Assembly (NCBI GenBank): GCA_002338505.1
Contig: DDIK01000033.1
Location: 1-44,032, forward strand
DNA: 44,032 bases
Direction: 5' to 3'
DNA from: Bacteriovorax sp. UBA1852
Lineage (GTDB): Bacteria; Bdellovibrionota; Bacteriovoracia; Bacteriovoracales; Bacteriovoracaceae
The notes under the pieces were generated by a model, which saw only the letters and a program-made list of their open reading frames with translations, was not told where the DNA came from and did not search any database. The position numbers and the translations under genes are program-made. Positions 23,935 through 33,031 of the stretch are shown piece by piece; position 1 is the stretch's first letter; each line of letters begins with the position of its first letter.

Positions 23935-26900
23935 AAAATCTCCTCTTTCTTATTTGTTCTATTTATATATTTATATGCTGACTTCTTTCCAAAACGATAG
24001 AAAACTGCCGGAGTAACCCACATATCAAGTATTGTGGAAGAGAAAAGTCCTCCAACAATAACGACGGCAACGGGATACAGAACTTCCTTTCCTGGAGCAC
24101 CTGCAGACATGAGTAAGGGGACGAGCCCTAGCATTGCCGATAATGCTGTCATTAAAACGGGAACGAGTCTTTCAAGTGTACCTTGAATGACCATCTCCTT
24201 TGAGAATTCATGATTCTCTTCTTTCATTAAGTGTAAGTAATGAGAAATCATTAAAACACCATTACGAGAAGCAATACCAAATAATGCAATGAAAGCAACG
24301 ATTGACGCCAGAGAAACAGTTTTATCAGTAATGTATATGGCGACCACACTTCCAATAATGGCAAGTGGAATACTTAACATAATCTGAAAGGTGACAAAAC
24401 TTGATTTAAAATGACTTAATAAAAGAAAGAACATTAAAATAACCGCTGCTACTCCCGCAATGAGGATCTTCTCTGATGACTCTCTTTGCTCTTTAAATTG
24501 ACCATCAAATTTCAAGAAGTATCCTTCAGGAAGTTTTATCGTCGAATTAATCTTTGACTTAACATCAGCTATGACTCTATCAAGTCCCCTTTCACTAACA
24601 TTGGCCTGAACAACAATTCTCCTTTGCATATTCTCTCGATTGATAACATTAGGTCCTGTCGCTTCATAGACATCAGCAATCATTGATAGAGTAACTCTTT
24701 GTCCATTTGGCATAACTTTAACGACAAGGTTTTGTAGACGTTCCACATTTGATCTTGAGTCATCATTTAATCTTGAAAACACATTAAAGACTCTTTGTTC
24801 ATCGATCACTTGAGCAACAACCTCTCCTTGTAATGCGACTTCTAGAAGATCGGATAGCTTACCTATATTAATATTATACTTAAGTGCATCCTCTCTTATG
24901 AAGTAAGACTTAATCTGAGGAACCTCAACTTGTTTTTCAATTTGTAGATCCACAAGACCTTTAACATCCTTTATGGCGTGAAATACTTTATTGGACAGAA
25001 CTTTTAATTCATCTCTATTTGGTCCAAATATCTTAAGCGCAATTTGAGCATTTACTCCTGAAAGCATATGATCAAGTCGATGAGAAATTGGCTGACCAAT
25101 ATTAATACTGGCACCAATTAAATTCTCCCCAAGCTTATGCCGAATCTCTTGCAAGACAACTTCTCTGTCTCTTCCCTTATCCACAAAGAAGTCTACATCG
25201 ATCTCACTAACATTTACTCCCTCAGCGTGCTCATCAAGCTCAGCACGGCCGGTTCTGCGACTAACGTGCTTAACCTCAGGAACTTCTTTAATCAGTTTTT
25301 CTGCTTTTAACCCTTGTTCATTAGAATATTCAAGAGAGACTCCAGGAGGTAATGTGACGGAGATCATCGCTGTCCCCTCATTAAATTTTGGTAGAAATTC
25401 TTGATTAAACTTTGGAACAAGAAATAATGATCCCACAAAAATCAAAATCGTTGGAATAATGATTGCAAATGGCTTATCAACAAAGAAGCTCACGATCTTC
25501 TTATCTATGTTCTTGAGCCATTTCACAAGAAAGCTATCTTCAATATTTTTCACCGAATCTAGTTTTGGTAAAAGCATAGAGCATAGTACTGGAGTCAGGC
25601 TTAGGGACACAATCATTGATGCCACTAAAGAAATAATGAATGATAAACCAAGAGGAATAAAGAAGCGTCCTCCAAGCCCACTCATAAAGAATAGTGGCAT
25701 AAAAGCAAGGATCACAATCACCGTTGCAAAGACAATAGAGTTTCTCACTTCTTTACTTGCGGAAAAAACAACTTTTAAAGTTGGCTCAGGATTATCTTTC
25801 TTGTTATTCTCTTTTAACCTTCTAAATACATTTTCAACATCAACAATAGCATCATCCACAAGAAGGCCAATAGAAATAGCTAGACCTCCAAGAGTCATCG
25901 TGTTGATTTCGAGATTAAAGTATCTAAAAACAATAACCGTAATCGCTAGAGAAACAGGAATTGCAGACAAGGTGATAAATGTCGTTCTAAAGTTCAGTAG
26001 AAAGAGAAAGAGAATGATAGTCACTAGAACAGCACCATCTCGAAGGGCGTCTTTAACATTATCAATGGCATGATTGATAAAAGTAGCCTGTTTAAAAAGA
26101 CTTTTATTAATGACAACTGACTCTGGAAGATTCTTTTCAATATCACCTAGAGCAGCCTCTATCTCTTGTGTTAACTTTATCGTAGAGGAACCAGGTTGTT
26201 TCTTAATCGCCAGAATAACACCTGGACGACCATCAATACTGGCATCCCCACGCATGATCTGTTTTCCAATTTTAACTTCAGCAATATCTTTGACCTTAAC
26301 ACTCTCTCCTCTAAAAACTCCAACAATGGATTCTTCAATATCTTCAAGCGTTTCAACACGTCCAAGATTTCGAATCAAATATTCTTGATTATTTAAAGAG
26401 ACAAAACCTCCTGTACTATTTTCACTGAGGTGCCTCAAGTTTTCATCCACATCTTCAATGGATAGGTTTTTCTTTCGTAACTTTCCTGAATCAATAAGAA
26501 TTTGAAATTGCTTTACGCCTCCTCCAATTGGAATGACCTGTGAAATTCCATTAATAGAGAGAAGCCTTGGACGAATACTCCAATCAGCAATACTTCTAAG
26601 TCTCATTGGATTAAAAGCGGGATCAGTTGAGTTTAACCCAATCAACTGAATCTCTCCCATAATAGAAGTGATCGGTCCCATGGTAGGAGTGATCCCTTCA
26701 GGAAGACGACTTTGAATCAGACTTAGCTTTTCTGAAACTAGTTGCCTATTTCTATATATATCTGTCCCCCATTCAAATTCTAGCCACACGATTGATAGAC
26801 CAACGCCTGAACTCGAACGAATTCGATTCACGCCCGGAGTTCCATTGAGAGCAACTTCTATTGGAAAAGTAACTAATGACTCCACCTCTTCTGGAGCTAG

Positions 26901-27065
26901 TCCATGAGATTCTGTTAAAATTGTCACGGTAGGACGATTGAGGTTTGGAAAGACATCAATTGGTATTTTACTTAATGAAATCAATCCATAAACAAGGATA
27001 AGTAGCGTTAAAAAGAGCACTCCCCCCTTATTCCGTAGTGATTTTCTTATTATATAATCAAACAT
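23931..27065 (-). CDS. RND efflux pump, CusA/CzcA-related
   Basis: This 1044-residue inner-membrane proton-driven pump has the usual RND layout: TM1 near residues 13-31, a large periplasmic loop, TM2-6 around 330-470, TM7 near 530, a second loop, and TM8-12 at the end. The TM4 proton-relay segment is ISIGLLVDDAIVDVENVFRRL, the VDDA form rather than the VDGA of classic CusA. PTVTILTESHGLAPEEVE and RSSSGVGLSIVWLEFEWG are typical of the heavy-metal branch. Neighbouring His-rich proteins support a metal substrate. The usual adaptor gene is missing from the cluster. The 27065 ATG follows the TolC-like gene by 11 bases. Confidence 0.92.
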   Translation of the reverse strand: MFDYIIRKSLRNKGGVLFLTLLILVYGLISLSKIPIDVFPNLNRPTVTILTESHGLAPEEVESLVTFPIEVALNGTPGVNRIRSSSGVGLSIVWLEFEWGTDIYRNRQLVSEKLSLIQSRLPEGITPTMGPITSIMGEIQLIGLNSTDPAFNPMRLRSIADWSIRPRLLSINGISQVIPIGGGVKQFQILIDSGKLRKKNLSIEDVDENLRHLSENSTGGFVSLNNQEYLIRNLGRVETLEDIEESIVGVFRGESVKVKDIAEVKIGKQIMRGDASIDGRPGVILAIKKQPGSSTIKLTQEIEAALGDIEKNLPESVVINKSLFKQATFINHAIDNVKDALRDGAVLVTIILFLFLLNFRTTFITLSAIPVSLAITVIVFRYFNLEINTMTLGGLAISIGLLVDDAIVDVENVFRRLKENNKKDNPEPTLKVVFSASKEVRNSIVFATVIVILAFMPLFFMSGLGGRFFIPLGLSFIISLVASMIVSLSLTPVLCSMLLPKLDSVKNIEDSFLVKWLKNIDKKIVSFFVDKPFAIIIPTILIFVGSLFLVPKFNQEFLPKFNEGTAMISVTLPPGVSLEYSNEQGLKAEKLIKEVPEVKHVSRRTGRAELDEHAEGVNVSEIDVDFFVDKGRDREVVLQEIRHKLGENLIGASINIGQPISHRLDHMLSGVNAQIALKIFGPNRDELKVLSNKVFHAIKDVKGLVDLQIEKQVEVPQIKSYFIREDALKYNINIGKLSDLLEVALQGEVVAQVIDEQRVFNVFSRLNDDSRSNVERLQNLVVKVMPNGQRVTLSMIADVYEATGPNVINRENMQRRIVVQANVSERGLDRVIADVKSKINSTIKLPEGYFLKFDGQFKEQRESSEKILIAGVAAVILMFFLLLSHFKSSFVTFQIMLSIPLAIIGSVVAIYITDKTVSLASIVAFIALFGIASRNGVLMISHYLHLMKEENHEFSKEMVIQGTLERLVPVLMTALSAMLGLVPLLMSAGAPGKEVLYPVAVVIVGGLFSSTILDMWVTPAVFYRFGKKSAYKYINRTNKKEEIL

Positions 27066-27076
27066 ATTTAAATCCT

Positions 27077-28264
27077 TTAATGTGAAATCGTTTTAAAGCT
27101 CAAAACTTTTCCAGACAATTCTTCAAGATTGAGTTTTTTAGAGACGTAATTAAGCTTCAATTCAAAAACTCTTCCCTCACTCTCACTAATATCTTTACTA
27201 GCACTAAGTAATGCCCCTGAATCTTTAACACCCTTCTTATATTCCTTAAGGGTCATTCGATAGAGTTTCTTTGCAAGTTTTAAGTTTCTCTCCTCCTGAT
27301 CAATTGACTTCTCAAGCATCATAAGAGCATTAAAGTTGCGCTCAATAGCAATTCGATAATTTGTCTGCGCATTTCTTTTTTGATGAATTGATGCAAGCTC
27401 GTTTAGTCTCGAGATTTTAGAATCGGCGACAGATTCACCACCAGAATAAAGCTCCCATTTGACAGAGAGACTAATTTGAGAAGAAGTCTCTTCTGGACTA
27501 ATGCCTGTCTCAACATCATCTAGTTTTCCATATTCAGCTTTTAAATCAAGTCTGGGAAGCCAATTTGACTTAGAGTACTTTGTTGTGATGCGCTTATCTT
27601 GAACTTTAAGATCACTTAACCTAACGGCCGGGCTATCTTGGGCGGAATTAAGTAGTTCACTTAATTTAGTTTCAATATGCAGATGTGGTATATCCCCAAC
27701 AATTTCATTCTTATGGCCTGGGTCTAGGCCAACTAACAAGAAAAGCTGGTTATAGATATTAACCTGCTCTAATTCTGTATACTCGATCAAAGTATTTAGC
27801 TTATTTAAATAGAGCTTAAACTCAAAGAGATCAGTCTCTGTAACAAGTCCTGAAGCAAGTCGTTTCTCCACTAATCTTTGATGAAAAAGTGAGCGCTTTT
27901 GTTCCTTCTTTAAGGTTCTTAGCTTCTTATCAAGATATTTAAATTTATAAAAGAGCATCTCAACTCTTTTAAGACTTCGAAGTTTTGTGAAGCTTAGACT
28001 TTCCTTGGCTATTAATGCACTATTTCTTGAGCGCTCTATCGAGGCCTGATCTTTAAAACCATTAAATAGGTTAAGCTCTCCGTAAATAGACGAAAACTTC
28101 TCACTTTCATCTTTTATATCACTCGAGAGTGTTTCATACTCCAGGTGAACACCAACTCGTGGTAAAAGCTTGGCCTTTTCCAACTTAATACTTTCTTCTT
28201 TAGACTGAACAAGTATTTCCTTTGCTTTTAAACCCTCATTTTGACTTAAATAACTTCGCCTCAA
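27077..28264 (-). CDS. TolC-family outer-membrane channel, N-terminus displaced by a frame disruption
   Basis: The 395-residue frame has the two alpha-helical repeats of TolC-family channels, with GVHLEYETLSS and LKAEYGKLDD-type beta-strand segments and the long coiled coils between them. It would form the outer-membrane exit duct for the RND pump encoded just downstream. The frame opens at a TTG without a signal peptide, which an outer-membrane channel needs. A signal peptide with a good ribosome-binding site is encoded immediately upstream in the -1 relative frame (28236-28331). The gene is therefore probably broken or shifted rather than truly starting here. Confidence 0.82.
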   Translation of the reverse strand: MRRSYLSQNEGLKAKEILVQSKEESIKLEKAKLLPRVGVHLEYETLSSDIKDESEKFSSIYGELNLFNGFKDQASIERSRNSALIAKESLSFTKLRSLKRVEMLFYKFKYLDKKLRTLKKEQKRSLFHQRLVEKRLASGLVTETDLFEFKLYLNKLNTLIEYTELEQVNIYNQLFLLVGLDPGHKNEIVGDIPHLHIETKLSELLNSAQDSPAVRLSDLKVQDKRITTKYSKSNWLPRLDLKAEYGKLDDVETGISPEETSSQISLSVKWELYSGGESVADSKISRLNELASIHQKRNAQTNYRIAIERNFNALMMLEKSIDQEERNLKLAKKLYRMTLKEYKKGVKDSGALLSASKDISESEGRVFELKLNYVSKKLNLEELSGKVLSFKTISH

Positions 28265-28331
28265 GTCTTAAGCTCGCCGCAAGTAAACACGTGCAACTGA
28301 AACACATGGCAATCACATATTTGTGAAACAT
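28236..28331 (-). pseudogene. Displaced signal peptide of the TolC-like gene
   Basis: An ATG at 28331 with AGAGG six bases upstream encodes MFHKYVIAMCFSCTCLLAAS followed by LRLE, a Sec signal peptide and the S-L-x-L-E opening typical of TolC-family channels. The frame runs into TGA at 28236-28238, while the adjacent frame, open from 28264, carries the rest of the channel (NEGLKAKE...). Both frames are open between 28264 and 28239, so a net one-base shift in that stretch would join them. A mutation, a sequencing error or programmed +1 frameshifting could each explain it. Confidence 0.72.
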
Positions 28332-28387
28332 ATATACCTCTAGATTCAATTAATTTTTGTAATTTAGATAAACTTAGGTAGAAATGC

Positions 28388-28723
28388 TTAAGAAATTGGC
28401 GGGCGAATGACTTCGTCAATATAGTTACTCGGAAGTAAATTTGGTCGACTTGGAATTAATAACTTCTTATGAGAATAAGAATCAATACTTGAAAAACTTT
28501 CGAGATTAAGGACAACATGATAATGAGAATGAAGATGACATCCACAATCACAAGACTCATGTTCATGATCATCACTATGTTGATCTTCACCTGACTCATG
28601 GCAACTCTTTTCACTTGAGACCTTCTCAGTCTGACAGTGATCATCCATTTCAAATGGTTCACAACCATTTGTTGATAAATTAACTGACAAGAGGAATATG
28701 ATAAAGAGATTTATAAACTTCAC
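28388..28723 (-). CDS. Small exported His/Cys/Asp-rich protein
   Basis: The 111-residue protein has a signal peptide (INLFIIFLLSVNLSTNG). Its mature part is dense in metal ligands: DDHCQ, SCHESGEDQHSDDHEHESCDCGCHLHSHYH (in pieces), with six or more cysteines and nine histidines in about 45 residues, then a ligand-free tail. Small proteins of this kind often open Czc/Cus-type efflux operons and are thought to sense or buffer metal in the periplasm. The TolC-like gene starts 57 bases downstream on the same strand, so it is probably the first gene of the metal-efflux operon. Confidence 0.78.
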   Translation of the reverse strand: MKFINLFIIFLLSVNLSTNGCEPFEMDDHCQTEKVSSEKSCHESGEDQHSDDHEHESCDCGCHLHSHYHVVLNLESFSSIDSYSHKKLLIPSRPNLLPSNYIDEVIRPPIS

Positions 28724-28809
28724 AACTTAATATTAACATCAAGACTTTGTTTTCGTCTAGATAAAGATAATATAGCAAATCGCAATAAAAGACCTTAACT
28801 CAACAATCT

Positions 28810-30153
28810 CTACTTCGACAATTTCTTCAACTCTCTCAAAAAAGTATCTAAATTGACTTTTTCATAGTGCTTATCTTTAATTGTAACAGATAGCTCACGA
28901 TCAGAGATATCCTTATTCACACCAGTCATAATTTTATCAAATAGAATTACTGAACAAGTATTAGATGGACCAATATCAATATGAGTAATCTCAGAGCTAG
29001 GTTTCGCAAGAGACTTTTTCTCATTATCAACCAGAGAGTCTTCCATAAAGCCTATTACTTTCGCAACATTACATACATCATTTAAATTTAGCCTACTAAG
29101 TCTATAGCAACTATCCTGATCTAACCCTAAGGTTACTTTTTCTTCAGTCGACAAATCAGTTAGTTTTCCTTCGTTATAAAGTTTCATCATATGGTATTTT
29201 GAATCCCTACCATCTGAACACATAGTATCCATTGAAAACCCTAGCCTAGAAAGCAATAGTATAAGTTGTATTTTATCATCAGGCAGCTCATTATCAAGGC
29301 CATAAGCTTTAGACGTGCTTAAAGGAATATATAAACCATTTTCAGACTCTTCAGAATATCTAAATAATGATCTTGTATGAAAACATAATAAATTATCTCC
29401 ATTTCTATTTCTTACTTTTTCTAGAGAATTAACATTATCACCGATTAAACTTAATATCTTTTCTTGAAAAAGACTTTTCTCAGGGGAAGTATAAGTACTT
29501 TGTGCAACATCAATAATTCCTAATACATTGTCAAATGTCACCTCTCCACCAATTGCGGTTTTTAAATATTCAGTGGCAACATCATTGTCTATATCACTCA
29601 TGGCCTCTGCAATATTCAAATTTATCTCTACAAAGCTAGTGTTACTAAAAAGGTTCGTCATAGATTCTTTAATTTTCCGATGATCATCTGTGCTTACAAC
29701 AAGGTTTGCAAATGCAATCAATTCCTTTAATCGCTTTGAGCCTATAGACTTCTCTTTCTCGATGAGACTTATCAAGCGTTTTAAAGAGCTATCCATTAAA
29801 AGTTCTGAATCCTTCTTATCCGCATGAAAAGATAATGATTTCTCCAAGGCTTCCTCAAAAAGTAGAATCTGGTCTGAAATACTAGTATCTTTTAGACCTA
29901 GGATTTCAAAAATATCAAATTCTTCAATATTATATGAGTTAAGGTTGCTAAGTAAGTTCAATCTTGACTTATGCGCGCTAGATTCATCTTCAGCACTAGT
30001 GTCTTCAAATGAAAGCTTAGGTAACAGGCCTGTACTAAACATTGTCTCTGAGCTCTTAGTTACAGGACTGCAATTGATACACCCTCCTACAGGATTATAA
30101 TCAGCAGCAAGAGAAAAAGGGCTAAAAACTATAAAGATGATTAAAAACTTCAT
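28810..30153 (-). CDS. Exported protein of unknown function
   Basis: The 447-residue protein has a signal peptide (FLIIFIVFSPFSLAA) followed by DYNPVGGCINCSP. The middle is acidic and helical, with repeated Leu/Asp/Ser-rich stretches that suggest an alpha-solenoid-like repeat fold (SLIEKEKSIGSKRLKEL, NLNIAEAMSDIDNDVATEYL, and so on). Further cysteines lie in LLCFHTRSLF, DTMCSDG, DSCYRL and DVCNVAK. No family was recognised. A short gap of 86 bp separates its 3' end from the metal-efflux operon, and the upstream side is the 311-bp gap before the photolyase cluster. Confidence 0.78.
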   Translation of the reverse strand: MKFLIIFIVFSPFSLAADYNPVGGCINCSPVTKSSETMFSTGLLPKLSFEDTSAEDESSAHKSRLNLLSNLNSYNIEEFDIFEILGLKDTSISDQILLFEEALEKSLSFHADKKDSELLMDSSLKRLISLIEKEKSIGSKRLKELIAFANLVVSTDDHRKIKESMTNLFSNTSFVEINLNIAEAMSDIDNDVATEYLKTAIGGEVTFDNVLGIIDVAQSTYTSPEKSLFQEKILSLIGDNVNSLEKVRNRNGDNLLCFHTRSLFRYSEESENGLYIPLSTSKAYGLDNELPDDKIQLILLLSRLGFSMDTMCSDGRDSKYHMMKLYNEGKLTDLSTEEKVTLGLDQDSCYRLSRLNLNDVCNVAKVIGFMEDSLVDNEKKSLAKPSSEITHIDIGPSNTCSVILFDKIMTGVNKDISDRELSVTIKDKHYEKVNLDTFLRELKKLSK

Positions 30154-30464
30154 TCTTTCTTATCGGAAAATGATAAAAAAAGTGAACACAGACAAGTGCT
30201 TACCCTAAAGTTTATAAAATTACATATTAAGTTCTTCTAATCTATCTAGAATACGCTTTTGATACTCTAACTCAAATGTTGTAGTGGATATCTTTAATTC
30301 AAGTGATAAAAAGTATACGATGTTAGTTCTTTACTAATATTACATACAGTGTCGTCTCATTTTATACCTTTCAAAATTTTCAGGCACTTAGAGACTCTTA
30401 CGATAATCTTAACCAATTATTAGACCAATCTATAAAAATCTATTTACCCAAGATATAGTTACTC
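30154..30464. other. 311-bp intergenic region with a possible gene remnant
   Basis: This is the longest gene-free stretch in the window. It holds the divergent promoters of the exported-protein gene and the photolyase. On the minus strand, 30220 to about 30330 is open for roughly 35 codons ending in TAA and reads like real protein at its end (FELEYQKRILDRLEELNM), but has no start codon or ribosome-binding site. It may be the remnant of a lost gene. No RNA gene or clear terminator was seen. Confidence 0.35.
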
Positions 30465-31928
30465 ATGAATATTTTTTGGTTCAAAAGAGACATTCGCTTA
30501 ATTGATAATCATGCCCTATTAGAGTCACTCAAAGAGGATTCCATTCTCATCTATATCTTTGAGCCATCTCAATCAAATAACTATGACTGGGACATAAGAC
30601 ATTGGCGCTTCGTGTACCAATCCCTAAAGGACTTAGAAAAACAAAGTATCAAAATACTCTATCTATATGGAGAGGCGATAGATATATTCAAAGACCTAAC
30701 TGAGATATATAAAGACATCACCACATTCTCTCATATGGAAACAGGTAACGATTTAAGCTTTGAAAGAGATATTCTTCTTAGAAAGTACTTTAAGCAAAAT
30801 GGAATAAGGTGGAGAGAGTTTCAAAACAATATGGTTATAAGGGGCTTAAAAAATCGCTCTGGCTGGGACGCGGCATGGATTAAAAATATCAAAGCTGATC
30901 AAGCAATGGTGCCTGATATGACTAAGTCACTTTTAGATAAAGAAATAAGAGATAGATTTATAATTCCTGCTAATATAAAAGAACAACTCATCCTAAGAGA
31001 AAATAAGATGCTCGAGGGAGGAGAAAGAAATGCTCAAAAACTTCTCAATGAATTCCTCACTAATAAAATTGATAAATACTGGGGATCAATTAGTTATCCT
31101 GATAAATCACGTTACTACTGCTCACTCCTATCAGCTCATATCTCTTGGGGTAATATCTCTATTCGATACATTTATCAAGAGTGTGAGAAATATAAGAAGA
31201 TCAATACGCAAAATAAAGTCTCTCTCAATCAATTCATGACGAGATTAAAATGGCATTGCCACTTTATCCAAAAACTTGAGATGCAACCAGATATTGAATT
31301 TAAAAATATCAATCCAGCATTCAATCACTTGAGATCAAAGAAAAATAAAAACTACATAAAAGCATGGAAAAATGGTCTGACTGGTTACCCATTAATTGAT
31401 GCGGCCATGAGATGTGTCAAAGAAACAGGCTATCTGAACTTTAGACTTAGATCTACTGTCGTGTCATTCTTCACTCACCTACTATGGCAGCCATGGCAGG
31501 CAGGAGCTGGTTACCTAGCAAGAATGTTTCTAGACTATGAGCCGGGAATACACTTTTCTCAATTTCAAATGCAGGCCGGAACAACAGGAATTAATACGAT
31601 TAGAATTTATAATCCAATTAAGCAATCAAAGGAAAAAGATAAGAACGGAGATTTCATCAAAAAGTGGGTTCCTGAGCTAAAAAACATTCCTGTTGAATAT
31701 ATTCATGAACCATGGAAAATGACAGAAATTGAACAAATGATGTATGGTTTAAAAATTGGCGAAGACTATCCTAGGCCCATTGTAAAATTTGAAAAGGCCT
31801 ATAAGAATGCACAAGATATACTTTGGAAGACACAGAAGTCAGAACACGCTAAGTCACATTCAAAAGACATCATTGAAAAACATACGAGAAGATACAAGAA
31901 GAGAAGACCAAAGAAGATAAGAGTATGA
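30465..31928 (+). CDS. Cryptochrome/photolyase family protein (class I-like)
   Basis: The 487-residue protein begins with the Rossmann-type antenna domain (NIFWFKRDIRLIDNHALLES) and continues into an FAD-binding helical domain with FMTRLKWHCHF, NGLTGYPLIDAAMRCV, NFRLRSTVVSFFTHLLWQPW and the C-terminal GINTIRIYNPIKQS. These are the FAD and dimer-binding segments of class I-type photolyases. The subtype (CPD, 6-4 or cryptochrome) cannot be set by eye. The stop overlaps the next photolyase start as ATGA, so the two are co-translated. The N-terminus fits the family without adjustment. Confidence 0.88.
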   Translation: MNIFWFKRDIRLIDNHALLESLKEDSILIYIFEPSQSNNYDWDIRHWRFVYQSLKDLEKQSIKILYLYGEAIDIFKDLTEIYKDITTFSHMETGNDLSFERDILLRKYFKQNGIRWREFQNNMVIRGLKNRSGWDAAWIKNIKADQAMVPDMTKSLLDKEIRDRFIIPANIKEQLILRENKMLEGGERNAQKLLNEFLTNKIDKYWGSISYPDKSRYYCSLLSAHISWGNISIRYIYQECEKYKKINTQNKVSLNQFMTRLKWHCHFIQKLEMQPDIEFKNINPAFNHLRSKKNKNYIKAWKNGLTGYPLIDAAMRCVKETGYLNFRLRSTVVSFFTHLLWQPWQAGAGYLARMFLDYEPGIHFSQFQMQAGTTGINTIRIYNPIKQSKEKDKNGDFIKKWVPELKNIPVEYIHEPWKMTEIEQMMYGLKIGEDYPRPIVKFEKAYKNAQDILWKTQKSEHAKSHSKDIIEKHTRRYKKRRPKKIRV

Positions 31929-33031
31929 AAGTATTAATTATTCAAAATAACATTTCACAAGCGCTTGAACACCTTAAGGCCCATCAAATTAAAGATTATG
32001 ATAAAGTCATATACACCTTCTGCTCTGAAGCAAAGAAACAAAGAAGAGAGTTTCATCTTCAAACATATAATTTTCTAAAAGAGAAAGTGTCGGACATTGA
32101 ACTCGTTAATTTTAATGAGCTATCTCAAATCCAAATGACAGACGGCTATTTTTTCGGCTGGAACTCTTTTGATGAAATGCTTCTCATCAAAGAGCTAGGA
32201 CTAAAGCAGGGAGCTCAAAACAGACTACTAGATAATTATGACTCTAGTACTATTAAGACATTTACCCCTTTTAGAAAGAAAGTTGAAAAAAACTTACCTA
32301 GTAAGTTTTCTACGAATATATATCAAGCAACAGATACTAGCCTTCAAAATGAATTAAATTACTTCTTCTACGAAAACCATCTTGCTAAAGAATACTTTGA
32401 TATAAGAAATGGTATTATTGGTAGAGACTATTCGACAAAACTATCCCAATACCTCAGCTCAGGAAGATTAAACGCAAGGTTTTTCTATAACTACATTGGT
32501 GAATATGAACAAGAGCATGGTGAGAATAAGTCAACCTATTGGCTTAAGTTTGAATTACTTTGGCGTGAATACTTTTATTGGAGTTACCAAAAGCATCAAC
32601 AAAAGTTCTTCTCACTTCATGGTATTGACGGATTTGAAAAGTATGATCGGGACATACCTGATCTTGAGTTTGAAGTTCTATTTGAAAAAGATCCCTTCAT
32701 GAGAGCAGTCTGTAATGAACTGATAGAAACAGGCTTTGTCTCAAATAGGCTTAGACAAGTCTTTGCATCATCTCTCATTAACTCATACAATATTGATTGG
32801 AGAATTGGTGCAAAATTCTTTGAAGATCACCTTATAGATTATGATGTTTATTCAAACTGGGGAAACTGGCAGTATCTAGCTGGAGTAGGAAATGACCCGA
32901 GAGGGTTACGTGTATTTAACACCATCAAACAGCTAAGAGACTATGATCCTGAATTTGAATACGTAAAGAAGTGGACAAAGTATAGCTGTGAAGAAGAAAT
33001 TATCAAACTTCTTATTAAGTTCTATAGCTAA
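31925..33031 (+). CDS. Cryptochrome DASH-type protein
   Basis: The 368-residue protein has the FAD-binding domain with the cry-DASH signature DYDVYSNWGNWQYLAGVGND, and FNTIKQLRDYDPEFEYVKKW near the end, with GRLNARFFYNYI and FELLWREYFYW upstream. Cry-DASH proteins repair CPDs in single-stranded DNA and may signal. It is shorter than the usual 430-500 residues because the N-terminal antenna domain is reduced and divergent, so binding of a folate antenna is uncertain. It is coupled by ATGA to the upstream photolyase and abuts the convergent third photolyase. Confidence 0.88.
   Translation: MKVLIIQNNISQALEHLKAHQIKDYDKVIYTFCSEAKKQRREFHLQTYNFLKEKVSDIELVNFNELSQIQMTDGYFFGWNSFDEMLLIKELGLKQGAQNRLLDNYDSSTIKTFTPFRKKVEKNLPSKFSTNIYQATDTSLQNELNYFFYENHLAKEYFDIRNGIIGRDYSTKLSQYLSSGRLNARFFYNYIGEYEQEHGENKSTYWLKFELLWREYFYWSYQKHQQKFFSLHGIDGFEKYDRDIPDLEFEVLFEKDPFMRAVCNELIETGFVSNRLRQVFASSLINSYNIDWRIGAKFFEDHLIDYDVYSNWGNWQYLAGVGNDPRGLRVFNTIKQLRDYDPEFEYVKKWTKYSCEEEIIKLLIKFYS

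Noticed and set aside
25459..26388. Open plus-strand frames of 204 and 104 codons within the RND pump gene
   Set aside because: They lie antisense to a clearly coding RND pump, encode low-complexity Ser/Thr/Arg-rich text with no family features, and have no ribosome-binding site. They are shadows of the pump's codon use.
28456..28668. 70-codon minus-strand frame in the His-rich gene
   Set aside because: It is an out-of-frame reading of the His/Asp-rich gene at 28388-28723, whose own frame has a signal peptide and metal-ligand pattern.
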